Source: Parastagonospora avenae f. sp. tritici 18332-5 (taxonomy: Eukaryota > Ascomycota > Dothideomycetes > Pleosporales > Phaeosphaeriaceae). Taken from it: 64,000 nt of DNA. A program made the translations under genes and the position numbers. The stretch is taken from positions 62,001 to 126,000 of the forward strand of contig JAFJTR010000068.1 in the NCBI GenBank assembly GCA_022559985.1, written 5' to 3'. Position 1 is the stretch's first letter, and every line of letters begins with the position of its first letter. Under the pieces are notes generated by a model. It did not search any database and was not told the origin of the DNA. It worked only from the letters and a program-made list of their open reading frames with translations. This document shows, piece after piece, positions 1-10,206 of this stretch.

Positions 1-129
1 GTATCATCAGAGCAAAAATCAAATATGAACAAACGTTGCTGCGGAAAAAGCAAGAGACACAACAACATCCAAGGGTATCTAACACCAAAACATTCTTAAT
101 CCCATCCCATCCCATCCCATCTCCCGTCA

Positions 130-1669
130 TTACTCCCCATCCCACGGGAAATCCTGCGGATCGATTCTCGTACACGTCAAATACGGCAGCCCACCCTCTC
201 TCAGATCTAGCTCCAAGAAGTTCCGCATCAGTGGCTTGACAGTGTCCTTGGCTTTGTTTTTTATCTCCTCGATACGGCGCTCGAACCTGCGCAGATTATC
301 GCGGTTGTAGTGGTCCGGGCTGAGGCGCAGAAAGCGCTTGCATTCGTCGTGGTTGAGATAGCTGGATCCCCCTTGGCCAAGGAGGCGGAATATCCTGCCC
401 GTGTTGAATGTTGGTGGGGGAGGTAAGGGCGCAGGCGTTTCGCTGCCTCGAGGGGACGTGATCGATCTAGACGCGGGCTTCAAAATCGGCGCAGGTGGTG
501 GGTTTGTATTCTCTGCGAGCCACTGGCGAAACAGACTGACAGCCAGCCAATCGAGCCAATTACTCGAGGGTGATACCCGTTCGCCGCGCGATGTGGTGAG
601 AGAGAGGCGGAACAGCTTGACTTCGATTTTCGCCTTGAGTTCGTCGAGCTCGTCGACTTTGTCTTCGATGAGCTCGATGACGGGCTCGCTGATTTGGCCG
701 CGCAGCTGGTTTATGCCTGCGGGCCACTGCCCTACCACGTGCACCATGGCTTCGGCGAAGATGGCCTTGCTACGCGCCATGTGTCCAAGTTTGAGGTATG
801 AGGGCGGGTATTTCGCGATTTGCTTCCAGAGGCGGCCCTGGAAGCGGAGCAGGTGGTGGTCTACTCGCGGGCCGATGACCTCGAGGGCGTCGTACATGTC
901 GGCGATTTGTAGGAGAGACTTGCATTCGACGTAGGCGTTTGCAATGTTCATGGCGTCGAGCGAGGGCGCGTAGTTGTAGAAGATTTTGAACAGATTATCG
1001 TAGTCGCGGAAGACATCGTCGTCGGGGTCGGTGGGCTCGGATGCGGATACATGGAGGGTGGAGAAGTTGGTCATGTTGCGGAAGAAGCCTGAGGAGGGGG
1101 CTGCAGGCTTGTTGCCGGGCGCTGGTGGTTGGGAAGGAGGTGAGCCGTCGCCACCGAATATGGTAGGTTGTGCCTTCTACATCGGGTCTGTCAGTATTAC
1201 GTGGAAAGAGCGTTTGGCGGCGTAAACAACGCACCTTCTGCACCAGCATAGGCAAATCATCCTCGCCCTTGCCCCAGTCCAATTCATATCTCCACTTCGT
1301 CTTCTCTTGTCTCGCACCAGACGGCATCCTTGCTAAGGCCGAAGCGCTCGGCGCACTTCCACCCGCGTCTCCTGCATTCGCCCACTCCTCGCTCGTCCCA
1401 GCCTCGAAGAAGCCCGAACATTGCGTCAGGATCAGCTTGTGAAGCAGATACCGTTGTTCCTTGCGCCCGTTACTTATCACAATCTCCACGTCGCCCGTGT
1501 GTGTAAAGATGGGGAACTCATTCTGCGGCGCATACGAGTTGCCCCCAAAGTGCGATCGATGTGGCCGGTGCCTTCGAGCGGTTGATGCGCGCGACGAATG
1601 CGACGCAACAGATTGCGGACGCCGAATCGCCAGCGCCGCCTCGCTGTGAGACTCTGGGTAGGAAACCAT
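130..1669 (-). CDS. BTB/POZ domain protein
   Basis: Two exons: 1669-1235 and 1176-130, joined in phase 0 across a 58-nt GT-AG intron, giving about 493 residues. An N-terminal Arg/His/Ser-rich stretch (about residues 1-50) is followed by a BTB core from about residue 57, with the typical GDVEIVIS strand and a YLLHKLILTQCSGFF helix (hydrophobic, HK..L....SGFF). The rest is helical with a proline-rich segment before the C-terminal third. BTB domains mediate dimerisation and often act as Cul3 adaptors, but no Kelch, MATH or zinc finger is visible here, so the partner and process are unknown. The start is the first ATG of the 5' ORF; an additional upstream exon cannot be excluded. Confidence 0.8.
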
Positions 1670-2423
1670 GCGCCGCGACTTCCCCTATATTTCCAGCTCT
1701 TGCTTGTTTACTCCGTGTGTCGCGGGTTTGCGCCGAGGTGATATGGGACGAGAATGATGGTGGATGGCTGGAGTGTTGTTACACTCCTCCAAAGGCGGAG
1801 AGGGGAGGGTGGCCGGCGTGGCTGCGTTTGCGCACAAAGATGCTTCGTTTCGAGATGAGGCAGGCCGGAGATTGTTGAAGAGGCTGGCAGATCGGCTGTA
1901 GTCCCCCACCAAAGCAGGCCTCGTGCAACCAGGCAACCCCGGACTCGATCAAGCGCGCGACGCAAACAGGAGTCTTCTATCGCAGTTGCGTTGAGGGAAT
2001 GCGAAGGGGGTTTCAAGCACGAAACAGTCACTACCTACACAGTAGTGGCAAGCTCACATGCTCGCTGAATCCACAGGTCCATGCACGCCGGGATGTATGC
2101 TTGAGCGACTTCGACGAACGTGACCCAATCACCGGTGATAGCCGAGCCAAGCTTTGATTCAGCCTCGATGGCGAATGTCACGCCGATTGGACCAAATCAA
2201 GGAACATGCAGGGCATGCGAGCTGAAAGCGACAAATGTGGGCCAAAGGGTAGTCCCGTCGGCGTTGCTGGTAAACCTGTTGTGTGTGGGGATCGTCGGTT
2301 TGCGATAGTGGCATCCAGCCAGCGAGCTATATACAGCAATCCAACAATATCGTACAAAGATCATCCAGTCGTTCATGACATTTACAGTTGCGCATGTGGG
2401 GTCCGTTGCGCTACGCACTAGGA
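1670..2423. other. Intergenic, no gene seen
   Basis: This lies between the BTB gene start and the 3' end of the synthetase gene, both on the minus strand. It would hold the BTB promoter. ORFs here are short and overlap each other in several frames; none resembles a protein family. Confidence 0.5.
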
Positions 2424-3944
2424 TCACTGCTTGTCTATCGTCGTCTGGCCGTCCATGAAACCTCGCAGAACCGGAGGTATCGTTACAGCGCGCTCCTTTT
2501 CATTCCAATGGTTCTCCAATATCGCCGCAAGAACGCGGGGCACTGCAATAGCCGTCCCGTTTAGGGTATACGGGAACTCAAGTTTGCCAGCAATGCGCGT
2601 GCGAGTATGCAATCGCCGAGTCTGATAGTCTGTGCACATCGACGTAGAGGTGACTTCACCCCACCCCTCGTCCTTCTCTCTTCGGGACGGGAAGAAGGCC
2701 TCAATGTCGCGCTTGCGTGTCGCGCTAGCACCCAAATCTGTAGTTGGCATTTCTAGAATGCGACAGTGTAGACCAAGACCCTCGAGTATCTCCTGTTGTA
2801 TGCCTAGCATCTCCTCGAACAGTATCTCTGAATCGTCTGTGACGGAGGAGCTGAAATGCTCTTGGTCGGGCTGCGGCTTGGTCCAAGCGAACATCTCGAC
2901 TTTGGTGAACTCGTGCACGCGGTAGAGACCCTTGGTGTCTGCGCCTCGAGCACCAGCTTCTGCGCGATAGCATCGACTCACGCCCACTGTCTTGAGCGGA
3001 AGTTGTGACTCTTCGATAGTCTGATTCGCCTTCATGCCCGCCAGAGGAATCTCCGCAGTCCCTGCCAACGCCAATTGAGGCTTCGACTTGTCTTTCTCCG
3101 ACTGTTCGATGGCATAAATCTGCTGCTCACCGTTCTGGTCTCGGGGCTGGAAACCGCAAGCTGAGGCAATGTGCGAGTATACCAGCGACGGTGGCGCGAC
3201 TGCTTTCCAACTTCTCCGTTTAGCAACGCCCAGAGCATATTGCACGAGCGCTTGCTCGAGCAAAGCACCATCGCCGACGAGGAAGTACCAGCCCCAACCT
3301 GATGTTTGCGCCGAGCCGGAAAAGTCCAAAATCCCAAGTTCCTGGCCGATCTCGACGTGTGATCTGCAAACTATGCCGGAAGGAAGTTTGGAAGGTGCCG
3401 ATTTTTCATTGATGTATCCAACAACTTCAGGTTCGGTCCCGACTGGCGTGTGCGTGCTGCTGAGATTGGGCAAGTCTTGAGCCCGGCTTTCAATCTCTTC
3501 TTGCAGTGTTACTTCTTGTGCCTCAATGGCACTAAGCTGCACTTTGAGCTCCTTCGCCTCAGCCAAAATTCCTTGCTTGACGGGCACCTTTTCGCCTTCC
3601 GTATCCTTCATGCGCGTAGCGGCTTTTGCTAATTGCATGTGGAGTAGCTTGCTCCGGCTGCGGAGCGTTCGCGCACTCTGTTGAAGCTCCTCCCATTGCT
3701 TGTGGAGCTCTATTATGCGCCATGAAGAGTCGCTATGTGCCGCATAGTTTCGATCAATACAATTTTGTTCGTAGAGCCCGGGGTTTCTTCGGATATGTTT
3801 GATGTCAATCGTGGGTTTTGGTGCGAATGCGGGTCGGGTGTAATCGCGGCGGGGTTGACATCGTACACGTGGCAACGACCTTGCACAATTGGCTGCTGTT
3901 GGAAAGCTTGCAGATGCTCTTGAGAGTCCTCGTGAGGGTATCAT
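2424..3944 (-). CDS. DIA4: Mitochondrial seryl-tRNA synthetase
   Basis: Single-exon class II aminoacyl-tRNA synthetase of 506 residues that charges tRNA-Ser with serine. The first ATG is at 3944; the longer reading frame above it begins with GTG. The N terminus is rich in Arg, Ser and Ala with no acidic residues for about 38 residues, a typical mitochondrial presequence, so a mitochondrial role is inferred. Residues about 45-165 form the long helical arm (IDIKHIRRNPGLYEQN start, Gln/Arg/Lys heptads) that grips the tRNA-Ser variable arm. Motif 2 is seen as CYRAEAG...GLYRVHEFTKVEMF and motif 3 as LNGTAIAVPRVLAAILENHW near the C terminus, both diagnostic of SerRS. Nothing appears broken. Confidence 0.9.
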   Translation of the reverse strand: MIPSRGLSRASASFPTAANCARSLPRVRCQPRRDYTRPAFAPKPTIDIKHIRRNPGLYEQNCIDRNYAAHSDSSWRIIELHKQWEELQQSARTLRSRSKLLHMQLAKAATRMKDTEGEKVPVKQGILAEAKELKVQLSAIEAQEVTLQEEIESRAQDLPNLSSTHTPVGTEPEVVGYINEKSAPSKLPSGIVCRSHVEIGQELGILDFSGSAQTSGWGWYFLVGDGALLEQALVQYALGVAKRRSWKAVAPPSLVYSHIASACGFQPRDQNGEQQIYAIEQSEKDKSKPQLALAGTAEIPLAGMKANQTIEESQLPLKTVGVSRCYRAEAGARGADTKGLYRVHEFTKVEMFAWTKPQPDQEHFSSSVTDDSEILFEEMLGIQQEILEGLGLHCRILEMPTTDLGASATRKRDIEAFFPSRREKDEGWGEVTSTSMCTDYQTRRLHTRTRIAGKLEFPYTLNGTAIAVPRVLAAILENHWNEKERAVTIPPVLRGFMDGQTTIDKQ

Positions 3945-4223
3945 GGCAATGTGGGCAAGGTGGGATGGCACCGGCTCCACCACGGAACTTTTTGGAGCTC
4001 CATCGCTAGACCGTGGACCCTTGTGCAGATCAGTCGCGTCGCGTCACCCTCACCCCTCATCGTTTACCCTCACACTCACCCATGCACGAAAGTCGCCCAC
4101 AATCACGTGCGCTGCACATGCACACTCACCACTCATTGAAGCCAAGAGACGATCAAGCCATTGAATGTATCATTCCTGGACTTGCCTTCCCGTTGGACGT
4201 CAAAGCACTTCTACCAAACCACC

Positions 4224-5537
4224 ATGGATGCCAATCCTCGCAAGCGTGTAGCGGACATTGAGCACAACTACACACCTTCTGCAAAACGAACTAAAGTCAC
4301 TTGCTCGGATAATGGACCATCCCCTTCTGCCCATGCCACGAGGACGCTCCTACCAGAAGTTCCATTATCGCAGGCAGGCAAATATCACAGTCATCCACTC
4401 CAACCATTAGAGGCTAGGTCCAGAGTGTTGCCAAATACTCTTCCAAATCCCCGTAACAATTTACCACAACTCCCACCAGCTCTTGAGCGAGCACTAGACG
4501 GACATTCAATGGAACATGGCCGCGTACCAACAGTTCGCAAGCCGGCGGTCCTTCATCGACTCCATCCGGATAGCAAGCTATGCCAGGACTTTCATTGGGT
4601 GCCTTACCCACTCGGCCTCATGCCGTACGACTCCTGGCATAAGCTTCATCATCGTGACGGCATGCAGCCTCCACTGCCTTTTCGTTGCCCTGTCTGCAAG
4701 CAGTCTCGGAAAGCCACAGCACATATGCGCAAGATGTTTCTAGTTGCCGAACGACTGTCCTGGGATGACAAGCTCGTCGCGATGCCTGATAAGGATAGAA
4801 ACAAAGAGCTGAACTGGGCGGTCAATTACGAACTTGGTATCTTGGACCCATTCGTTGAAGATGCAGAACAAATTTCCGGTGGAAAGAGTAGTCGACATAA
4901 CAAGTTCCATCCGTATCGGAACGAGTATGAAATGAAGCTGGCCTTCAAGCTGATCTTCATGACCGAAGACCTGAGTGCAACAGCTTGGGCGCTATGGATC
5001 AGCGCGCAGATGCATCTTCAAAATATGCTCGAAAGCTGCGAAGACACGGATGTGTCTTCAGGTGCGGTCATACCGCATCCTACATGTATGAAGTATGAGA
5101 AGTTAGCGACCGTTACGCCTGCACGACAACGAACCCCAGAATCAATCGAGACGATGGATCTCACGGGGTCACCTGAGCCCGTGCCAAAACCGACAACTGG
5201 GAGGTCGTACGGATTGTCGACCCCGCCATCGTCCCTGTCAGAGCCCTCTCACAACCTAGTTGTTGCTACTGGATCCAAACGTAAGGATGGGGTACACAAA
5301 ACTGTAACAGCACCCATCGCAATTTTCGAGGAAGCTGGAGGGCCGTCCACTAAACCACCGCCGGCCAGACGCATCGAAAGCTACAAGACGCTCCAAGATT
5401 TATATTCTCTTCTCGACAAGATCGAGCGGACTTCTTATGTTGGGGCGTTGTTTCTAGAGGCTTACGCGGAGAAGCTGAGGGACGATATGTGCAAGGACTG
5501 CTGGTTCAAGCACAACGTCAACGTTGACCTCTTTTAG
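4224..5537 (+). CDS. Hypothetical protein with CPVC motif
   Basis: Uninterrupted 437-residue frame. The ATG at 4224 sits in a good context (ACCATGG) and starts MDANPRKR; the frame extends 21 codons further upstream only from a TTG. The N-terminal 140 residues are low complexity with a basic KR.. patch that could be nuclear targeting. The central region (about 140-280) looks folded: it has Trp-rich segments, one FRCPVCKQ CxxC pair and a helical block (MKLAFKLIFMTEDLSATAWALWISAQ). A Ser/Pro-rich linker and a final helical segment ending in CKDCWFKHNVNVDLF with a second CxxC follow. I do not recognise the family. It stands opposite the synthetase gene with about 280 bp between starts, so the two may share a promoter. 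Confidence 0.7.
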   Translation: MDANPRKRVADIEHNYTPSAKRTKVTCSDNGPSPSAHATRTLLPEVPLSQAGKYHSHPLQPLEARSRVLPNTLPNPRNNLPQLPPALERALDGHSMEHGRVPTVRKPAVLHRLHPDSKLCQDFHWVPYPLGLMPYDSWHKLHHRDGMQPPLPFRCPVCKQSRKATAHMRKMFLVAERLSWDDKLVAMPDKDRNKELNWAVNYELGILDPFVEDAEQISGGKSSRHNKFHPYRNEYEMKLAFKLIFMTEDLSATAWALWISAQMHLQNMLESCEDTDVSSGAVIPHPTCMKYEKLATVTPARQRTPESIETMDLTGSPEPVPKPTTGRSYGLSTPPSSLSEPSHNLVVATGSKRKDGVHKTVTAPIAIFEEAGGPSTKPPPARRIESYKTLQDLYSLLDKIERTSYVGALFLEAYAEKLRDDMCKDCWFKHNVNVDLF

Positions 5538-6057
5538 TCGGCAAACTATTGTTTATCTCTTTTCGTCTTCACATGATACCCGGTCTTTCGTTCTTTTGTT
5601 CTGAGCTTGGGTGGGACGGTGGGACGGTGTGGGCTGGCGCCGGCCCGTTTAGACCCTGACGATCTCCTGCAACTGCTGGTAGCGGTAAGCCTTGCGAGAT
5701 GCATTTCGAGGTAGAGAGCATTATGTGCTTTGCCTATGCAATACAGCGACGAGACGCGCACAAGTACATACATAAGGCCGCATGATGTCTCACGTGGCGG
5801 TGCGCATAAATCCAAAGAAATCCAAGAAGTATCAGAATGACGTGGTCTCGTGGTGGCTGAGGTGTCGTGTGCCGCTAGCATGGTCGCTAAACTTGTCCTC
5901 GAGAACGTCTCCGCGTCAGGCTGCACAGAGTCGTGTACGCCCGCGTCTTGGATGACCGTGCCGTCGTCTCCTCTTTAAGATCCTCCTCCCCGCCATTCGT
6001 CCCTCGCCCTCTTCCGCCTACTTCTAATACATATCCTTACATCGCTCCTTCTCCGCC
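5538..6057. other. Intergenic, promoter of TLC gene
   Basis: 520 bp between two plus-strand genes. The last 100 bases are pyrimidine-rich (CTCC/CCTCC runs), typical of fungal 5' leaders. A 126-codon minus-strand ORF here shows no family features. Confidence 0.45.
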
Positions 6058-7233
6058 ATGCACGACCCGTTCCCACTCAAGCCCCCAGCGGGACTCATAC
6101 CCTACGCACAGAAACTCGCCGACCTGCTCTCGCTGCAGACGCTCCCGCTGCATTTCCACGAAGTCATCGTCGCGTACTCGATCTATCACGCGACCAACAA
6201 GTACCTCTCGCCCATCCTGTCCCGCGCCTTCTTCCCGCGGACGTACAATGCTCTCAACGCGCGCACCAAGCTCAATTGGGACGTCCACGTTGTCTCGTTC
6301 GTGCAGAGCGTGGTTATATGCACGCTGGCGCTATGGGTCATGTGGGCGGATACCGAGCGGAACGAAATGGACACGACGGAGCGCGTGCATGGATATACGG
6401 GTGCTTCGGGGCTGATCCAGGCGTTTGCGGGGGGATACTTTCTGTGGGATTTGGTGATTACCGTGCAAAACGTGCGGGTCTTTGGGATTGGCATGTTATT
6501 CCACGCGATATCGGCTTTGTGCGTGTTTAGCTTGGGATTTGTGAGTCTTTCCTTACCACCCACCACCTGTCATAGTCAAAAAGAAGGATGGAAGAGAGAG
6601 GTACTGACAACCAACCCCCAGCGCCCATTCGTAAACTTCTACGCCCCAACCTTCATCCTCTACGAGCTCTCCTCCCCCTTCCTCAACATCCACTGGTTCT
6701 GCGATAAACTCAACATGACCGGCTCCACCCTCCAATTTCTCAACGGCATCGTCTTGCTTCTCACCTTCTTCTCCTGCCGCCTCGTCTGGGGCACATACAA
6801 CTCCATCCGCGTCTTCGCAGACGTGTGGCGCGCATACACCGCCGGCCCGGTCGACCTGCCCTCCGCCGCCGCCGCGAAATCCGCGCAGCGTGGGGACAAC
6901 GTGCTGTACTTTGCGCACGGGCAGGCGGTGCCGCTGTGGCTCGCGGGCGCATATCTTGCATCCAACCTGTGTCTGAATGGGCTGAATTGGTTCTGGTTCG
7001 CCAAGATGATCGAGACGCTGCGCAAGCGCTTCGACCCGCCGCTGGGCACGCGGCGCGCCGAAGACAAAGACGCTGTTGCGCAGGAGAAGGTGCTTGTCGA
7101 GGGTACTTCCGTGCTCACTCCCGCGGCGGTCCCAGCTGACAGTGCAGATTACCTGCGCGCGGGCGAGAGGGTGGAAGTCAAGAGTACGGGGACGCATTTG
7201 GAAGTTGGGGCGCGGACGAGACGGAGAGGGTAG
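6058..7233 (+). CDS. TLC-domain membrane protein (TMEM56/TLCD4-like)
   Basis: Exons 6058-6540 and 6622-7233 (364 residues). The intron (6541-6621, GTGAGT..CCCAG) is 81 nt, in frame and free of stops, so an intron-retaining transcript would still be open. The product is a polytopic endoplasmic-reticulum-type membrane protein: hydrophobic helices run from about residue 20 to 290, and the second half carries the TLC signature FVNFYAPTFILYELSSPFLNIHWF (aromatic-rich, E-L-S-P-F-L-N pattern). TLC proteins are linked to ceramide/lipid handling or lipid sensing; ceramide synthase-specific Lag1 HH motifs are not seen, so a lipid-environment function rather than ceramide synthesis is inferred. The C-terminal 60 residues are charged and cytosolic-looking. 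Confidence 0.85.
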   Translation: MHDPFPLKPPAGLIPYAQKLADLLSLQTLPLHFHEVIVAYSIYHATNKYLSPILSRAFFPRTYNALNARTKLNWDVHVVSFVQSVVICTLALWVMWADTERNEMDTTERVHGYTGASGLIQAFAGGYFLWDLVITVQNVRVFGIGMLFHAISALCVFSLGFVSLSLPPTTCHSQKEGWKREVLTTNPQRPFVNFYAPTFILYELSSPFLNIHWFCDKLNMTGSTLQFLNGIVLLLTFFSCRLVWGTYNSIRVFADVWRAYTAGPVDLPSAAAAKSAQRGDNVLYFAHGQAVPLWLAGAYLASNLCLNGLNWFWFAKMIETLRKRFDPPLGTRRAEDKDAVAQEKVLVEGTSVLTPAAVPADSADYLRAGERVEVKSTGTHLEVGARTRRRG

Positions 7234-7324
7234 TGTTGTTGCTGCGTTCGAATGGTATATGAGAGAAATCTGGATCTTTTATTCATCCTCCCTGTTCTTT
7301 TATTCGTACTTCTAAGCATCCCTC

Positions 7325-7864
7325 TTACTCCAAGTCGTCAAACTCCTCGTCACTGCTCTCCCACCAATCCCGCTCCCACATAACCTCCCTCCCAACCCCC
7401 AGATTCTCCCTCAACACCCTCTTCCTCGCCTCAAACGCCTTTTCCGCCTCTGCCTTATCCTTTTTCACCTCGTCCAGCATTTGCTGCGCTGTAATCAACG
7501 CCTTTTCGATTTTGCGGATCTGCAAGTCTAGCGAGGCGGTGTGCGTCTCGTGGCTAGTGGTATAGGCGCGTAGGGAGAGTTTGTACTTTTGGTAGACTGG
7601 GAGGGTTAGTGCGGTGGGGTAGTATAGATGAGGATGAGAAAGGAGTGGAGGGAGGGAAGAGGCGATAGGGGAGGGGAGGGAGGGGGGTGAATGGAGAGTG
7701 AGGTACATTTGAAGCGTTGGGTACGAGTTACGTCGCGGACGAGGAGTTTGAAATCGCCTGTGTGGTTGGTTAGTGTGTTTATGTGCGGGAAAGGGAGGGG
7801 AGGGTGGCGTACTCATGCGGGTTTTTGTGAGTTGAGCGGGCGTTCGGCGGTCGGGTTTGTCCAT
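7325..7864 (-). CDS. Small coiled-coil protein, unknown
   Basis: The straight ORF contains Pro/Thr-rich stretches that are best read as two introns. Exons 7864-7813, 7757-7707 and 7596-7325 join in consistent phase (1 nt + 2 nt at both junctions) with GT..CACAG and GT..CCCAG borders, giving 124 residues. The spliced protein begins MDKPDRRTPAQLTKTRM, reads through DFKLLVRDVTRTQRFKFYQKYK, and continues into a long amphipathic helix (about 50-100, Glu/Lys/Ala heptads). It ends in an acidic tail (WWESSDEEFDDLE). This compact helical architecture resembles subunits of multiprotein complexes, but I do not recognise the family. Confidence 0.6.
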   Translation of the reverse strand: MDKPDRRTPAQLTKTRMSTPPSPPFPAHKHTNQPHRRFQTPRPRRNSYPTLQMYLTLHSPPSLPSPIASSLPPLLSHPHLYYPTALTLPVYQKYKLSLRAYTTSHETHTASLDLQIRKIEKALITAQQMLDEVKKDKAEAEKAFEARKRVLRENLGVGREVMWERDWWESSDEEFDDLE

Positions 7865-8876
7865 TGCGGTGAAGTGTCGAGGTGGTGAGGTTTGAGGATT
7901 TGGGTGTGGTAGTGGTGGTGCTGCTGGTGCACGTGGAGGTGAGGCGTGATGGAGGTTTCCAGGCTCGGAGTGAAAGGTTGACGCGATCGCTCCGCTCTGA
8001 CAAGCTGGCCGACTACAATGAGAGTAATACAGCGGAGCGATGACGACATAAATGTCAAGGCTTTCTCCTTTCAGTTCTGAGTCATGGCACTTCTGTTGTG
8101 GTCTTCAGGTTGGGAAGGAAGACTGAGTGAATGTGCTGCGAGACTTCTGTCAAATTTTGGCGCATTACAAAGTATCTCAGACTGCCGCTTGCCTGGTCGA
8201 CATACATGCCCATCCGCTTCCATCAGAGCAAGCATGATCGCAAAGAGATAGGTGTATCAATCCCAACGCAACGCTGTCCCACCTCGCTCATCTCCCGCTC
8301 TTCCTCTCGCTCTTCCTCTCGCTCTTCCTCTCGCTCTTCCTCTCGCTCTTCCTCTCGCTCTTCCTCTCGCTCTTCCTCTCGCTCTTCCTCTCGCTCTTCC
8401 TTTCGCTCTTCTCCATCTTCATCTCTCCCTTCGCCTCCATGATTCCCTCAACAAGCCGCTCGTCTCGTATGTGCAGCTTCCCGCTGCATGCTCCCGTGCT
8501 GAGCTCAACAGTCCAAATCTCGGGGACACGACTAGTAGAATCTTAGTTACTCAAATGACTTCACCAATACTGCGAGAGTGTTCTAAATTCAGAAGACGCT
8601 CTGGCAATAACATTCGCGTTTGAACGCCGTGGGATTGGCACGTTGTGGACGGCTGCTTGCAGATCTAGCCCACTTACTTTGCCTTGCCGAGATTGGAGGT
8701 GACAGGAGAGAGACATTATTACATGTTGCTTCTGGTAGATTCAGCCTCTCGTAGACAAGAAGGAAACGGCCTTTGAATGATCCACTAGATTGCTACGATG
8801 GCGTACTCCAGCATGATTCGACCGTGGTATGACCCATATACCCGTCCAATCCCCACCGACTGCGCATAAGTCATTC
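7865..8876. other. Intergenic with microsatellite
   Basis: About 1 kb between the starts/ends of two minus-strand genes. It holds the 12-bp satellite annotated separately. Reading frames through the satellite (Ser-Arg or Leu-Pro repeats) are a by-product of the repeat and are not treated as genes. Confidence 0.5.
8296..8412. repeat. 12-bp microsatellite, about 9-10 copies
   Basis: Near-perfect tandem array of the unit TCTTCCTCTCGC, with the last copies degenerating (one C to T change near 8401). One strand is purely pyrimidine/CG, so the array is a strongly asymmetric polypyrimidine tract. It is likely length-polymorphic by slippage. Confidence 0.95.
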
Positions 8877-10206
8877 CTAAACGGGTGGTATCATCTTCAA
8901 GGTAGCAAATTCACCCAAGACCTCTTTAATCGCATCGTTTGAGTCGACAAACCCGTGCCAACTCATCTTCCTCGCTTTGTTCATCGTAAGATCAAGCGGC
9001 GCGCCCAGCAGCGATCCGTCCGTGAAGCCAAAAATCCTATCGATGTCCATGTCATGCAGCGTGCCACACGTCAAACTGTGCTTCTGTACTAGCTCATCCC
9101 ATACTTTCTGCACCTTTTCCTGCTTGGCCCAATCCACCAGTTTGAAGCGGTATTGGTATCTACCCGGAGGTCCGAAACCACGCGGTGGCGGGTCGAATCG
9201 TGTTACAACTTCAGTGTACACATCATCGTCCATACTTGGCCGCTCATACGGCGTGCGATACCAGCTCGAGAGCTTGGGCCAGAAGTTACCCCAAGTAAAC
9301 GTGGTGCCATCCATGGTGTTGAACTTCTGGTTCTTCGCGCTATCTGTCAAGACAGCCCACTCTTCCATGTATCCATTCATCATACTACTACTTAGGCATC
9401 TCGTCGCTTCCCATGAGTTGAGATCACATGGGAACTCTAACTTTTCGCCGAGATGTCTCTGCACACTGGCATACACACCTAGAGGAAAGACAAGGTTCAT
9501 TGCTGCGTCTGGAACTGCGCCGAGGATGCCGGCGGGCATACACACGTTCCAGTCAATATTGTGCTTCTCGCAAAACTCCCAGAGGAAGTCTTCCTGTGGG
9601 TAGTAGAAGTTCGGCTCAACGTCTACTCGAGGTGCCGTTTCTTCTTGTGGGTTGTTGGCAGGACCGAGGTGGACGCCGTAATTCTTCGCCCCAGTTTGAA
9701 GCATAATGCGTTTTGGTTGGATGTTGGCAAGAGGTAGTGCTTCGCAGAAGTTCTTGAGTAGAGCCACTTTACAGCATTAGTCTACAGTGATATTTTACTA
9801 CGAAACACATTTCGAACATACCATTTACTCGGCACATCTCTTCTGCATCGCTCCACAAGCCTCCGCCCTCTTTTGGTTTCGCCTGCACGTAGCTATAGAA
9901 GAATATGTAGTCGGCTTTGACACCCTTGGCTTTCAGAACCCGTGATATCTCCTCTGGGTCCTTTAAAAAGTCGAGCGCGATATGCTCAGCGTTTTTCGGA
10001 AGTCCGTCGGGAATTGCGGGTGGCCTTCGAGATAGACAGTAAATTTTGCTCCATCGTGCAGGATCTTGTGCCAGAACACGCAGCATGTAGTTTCCAGAGA
10101 TTCCATTAGCGCCTGTGATAATCGCTGTCAATCCATTTAAGGGCGGTGCGTAGACTGGTAGACCATGGTAGATGCCCTTTGATTGCACCGTTTGCTGATT
10201 CGACAT
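8877..10206 (-). CDS. PRISE-type SDR reductase
   Basis: Exons 10206-9822 and 9766-8877, phase 1 junction, 424 residues. NAD(P)-dependent short-chain reductase of the atypical PRISE family (progesterone 5-beta-reductase/iridoid synthase-like), which reduces activated C=C bonds of enones. The nucleotide-binding loop is TGANGISG at residues 31-38. The family's catalytic motifs are present: QTGAKNYG (Lys156) and NFYYPQEDF (Tyr183/184), which replace the classic YxxxK. CLSRRP after strand 2 suggests NADPH preference. No signal peptide, so cytosolic. Fungal homologues are often in secondary metabolism but no biosynthetic cluster surrounds this one. Natural substrate unknown. Confidence 0.85.

Noticed and set aside
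5546..5926. 126-codon minus-strand ORF
   Set aside because: Composition is Arg/Ser/Thr-rich without motifs; it lies in the 3' flank and promoter of neighbouring plus-strand genes.
5933..6415. 160-codon plus-strand ORF
   Set aside because: It overlaps the TLC gene in another frame and is Ser/Arg/Pro-rich shadow sequence.
8296..8412. CRISPR-like regular repeat
   Set aside because: Direct tandem repeat with no spacers in a eukaryotic genome.
8131..8442. ORF encoding Ser-Arg repeats
   Set aside because: It is the translation of the 12-bp microsatellite, with no unique sequence around it.
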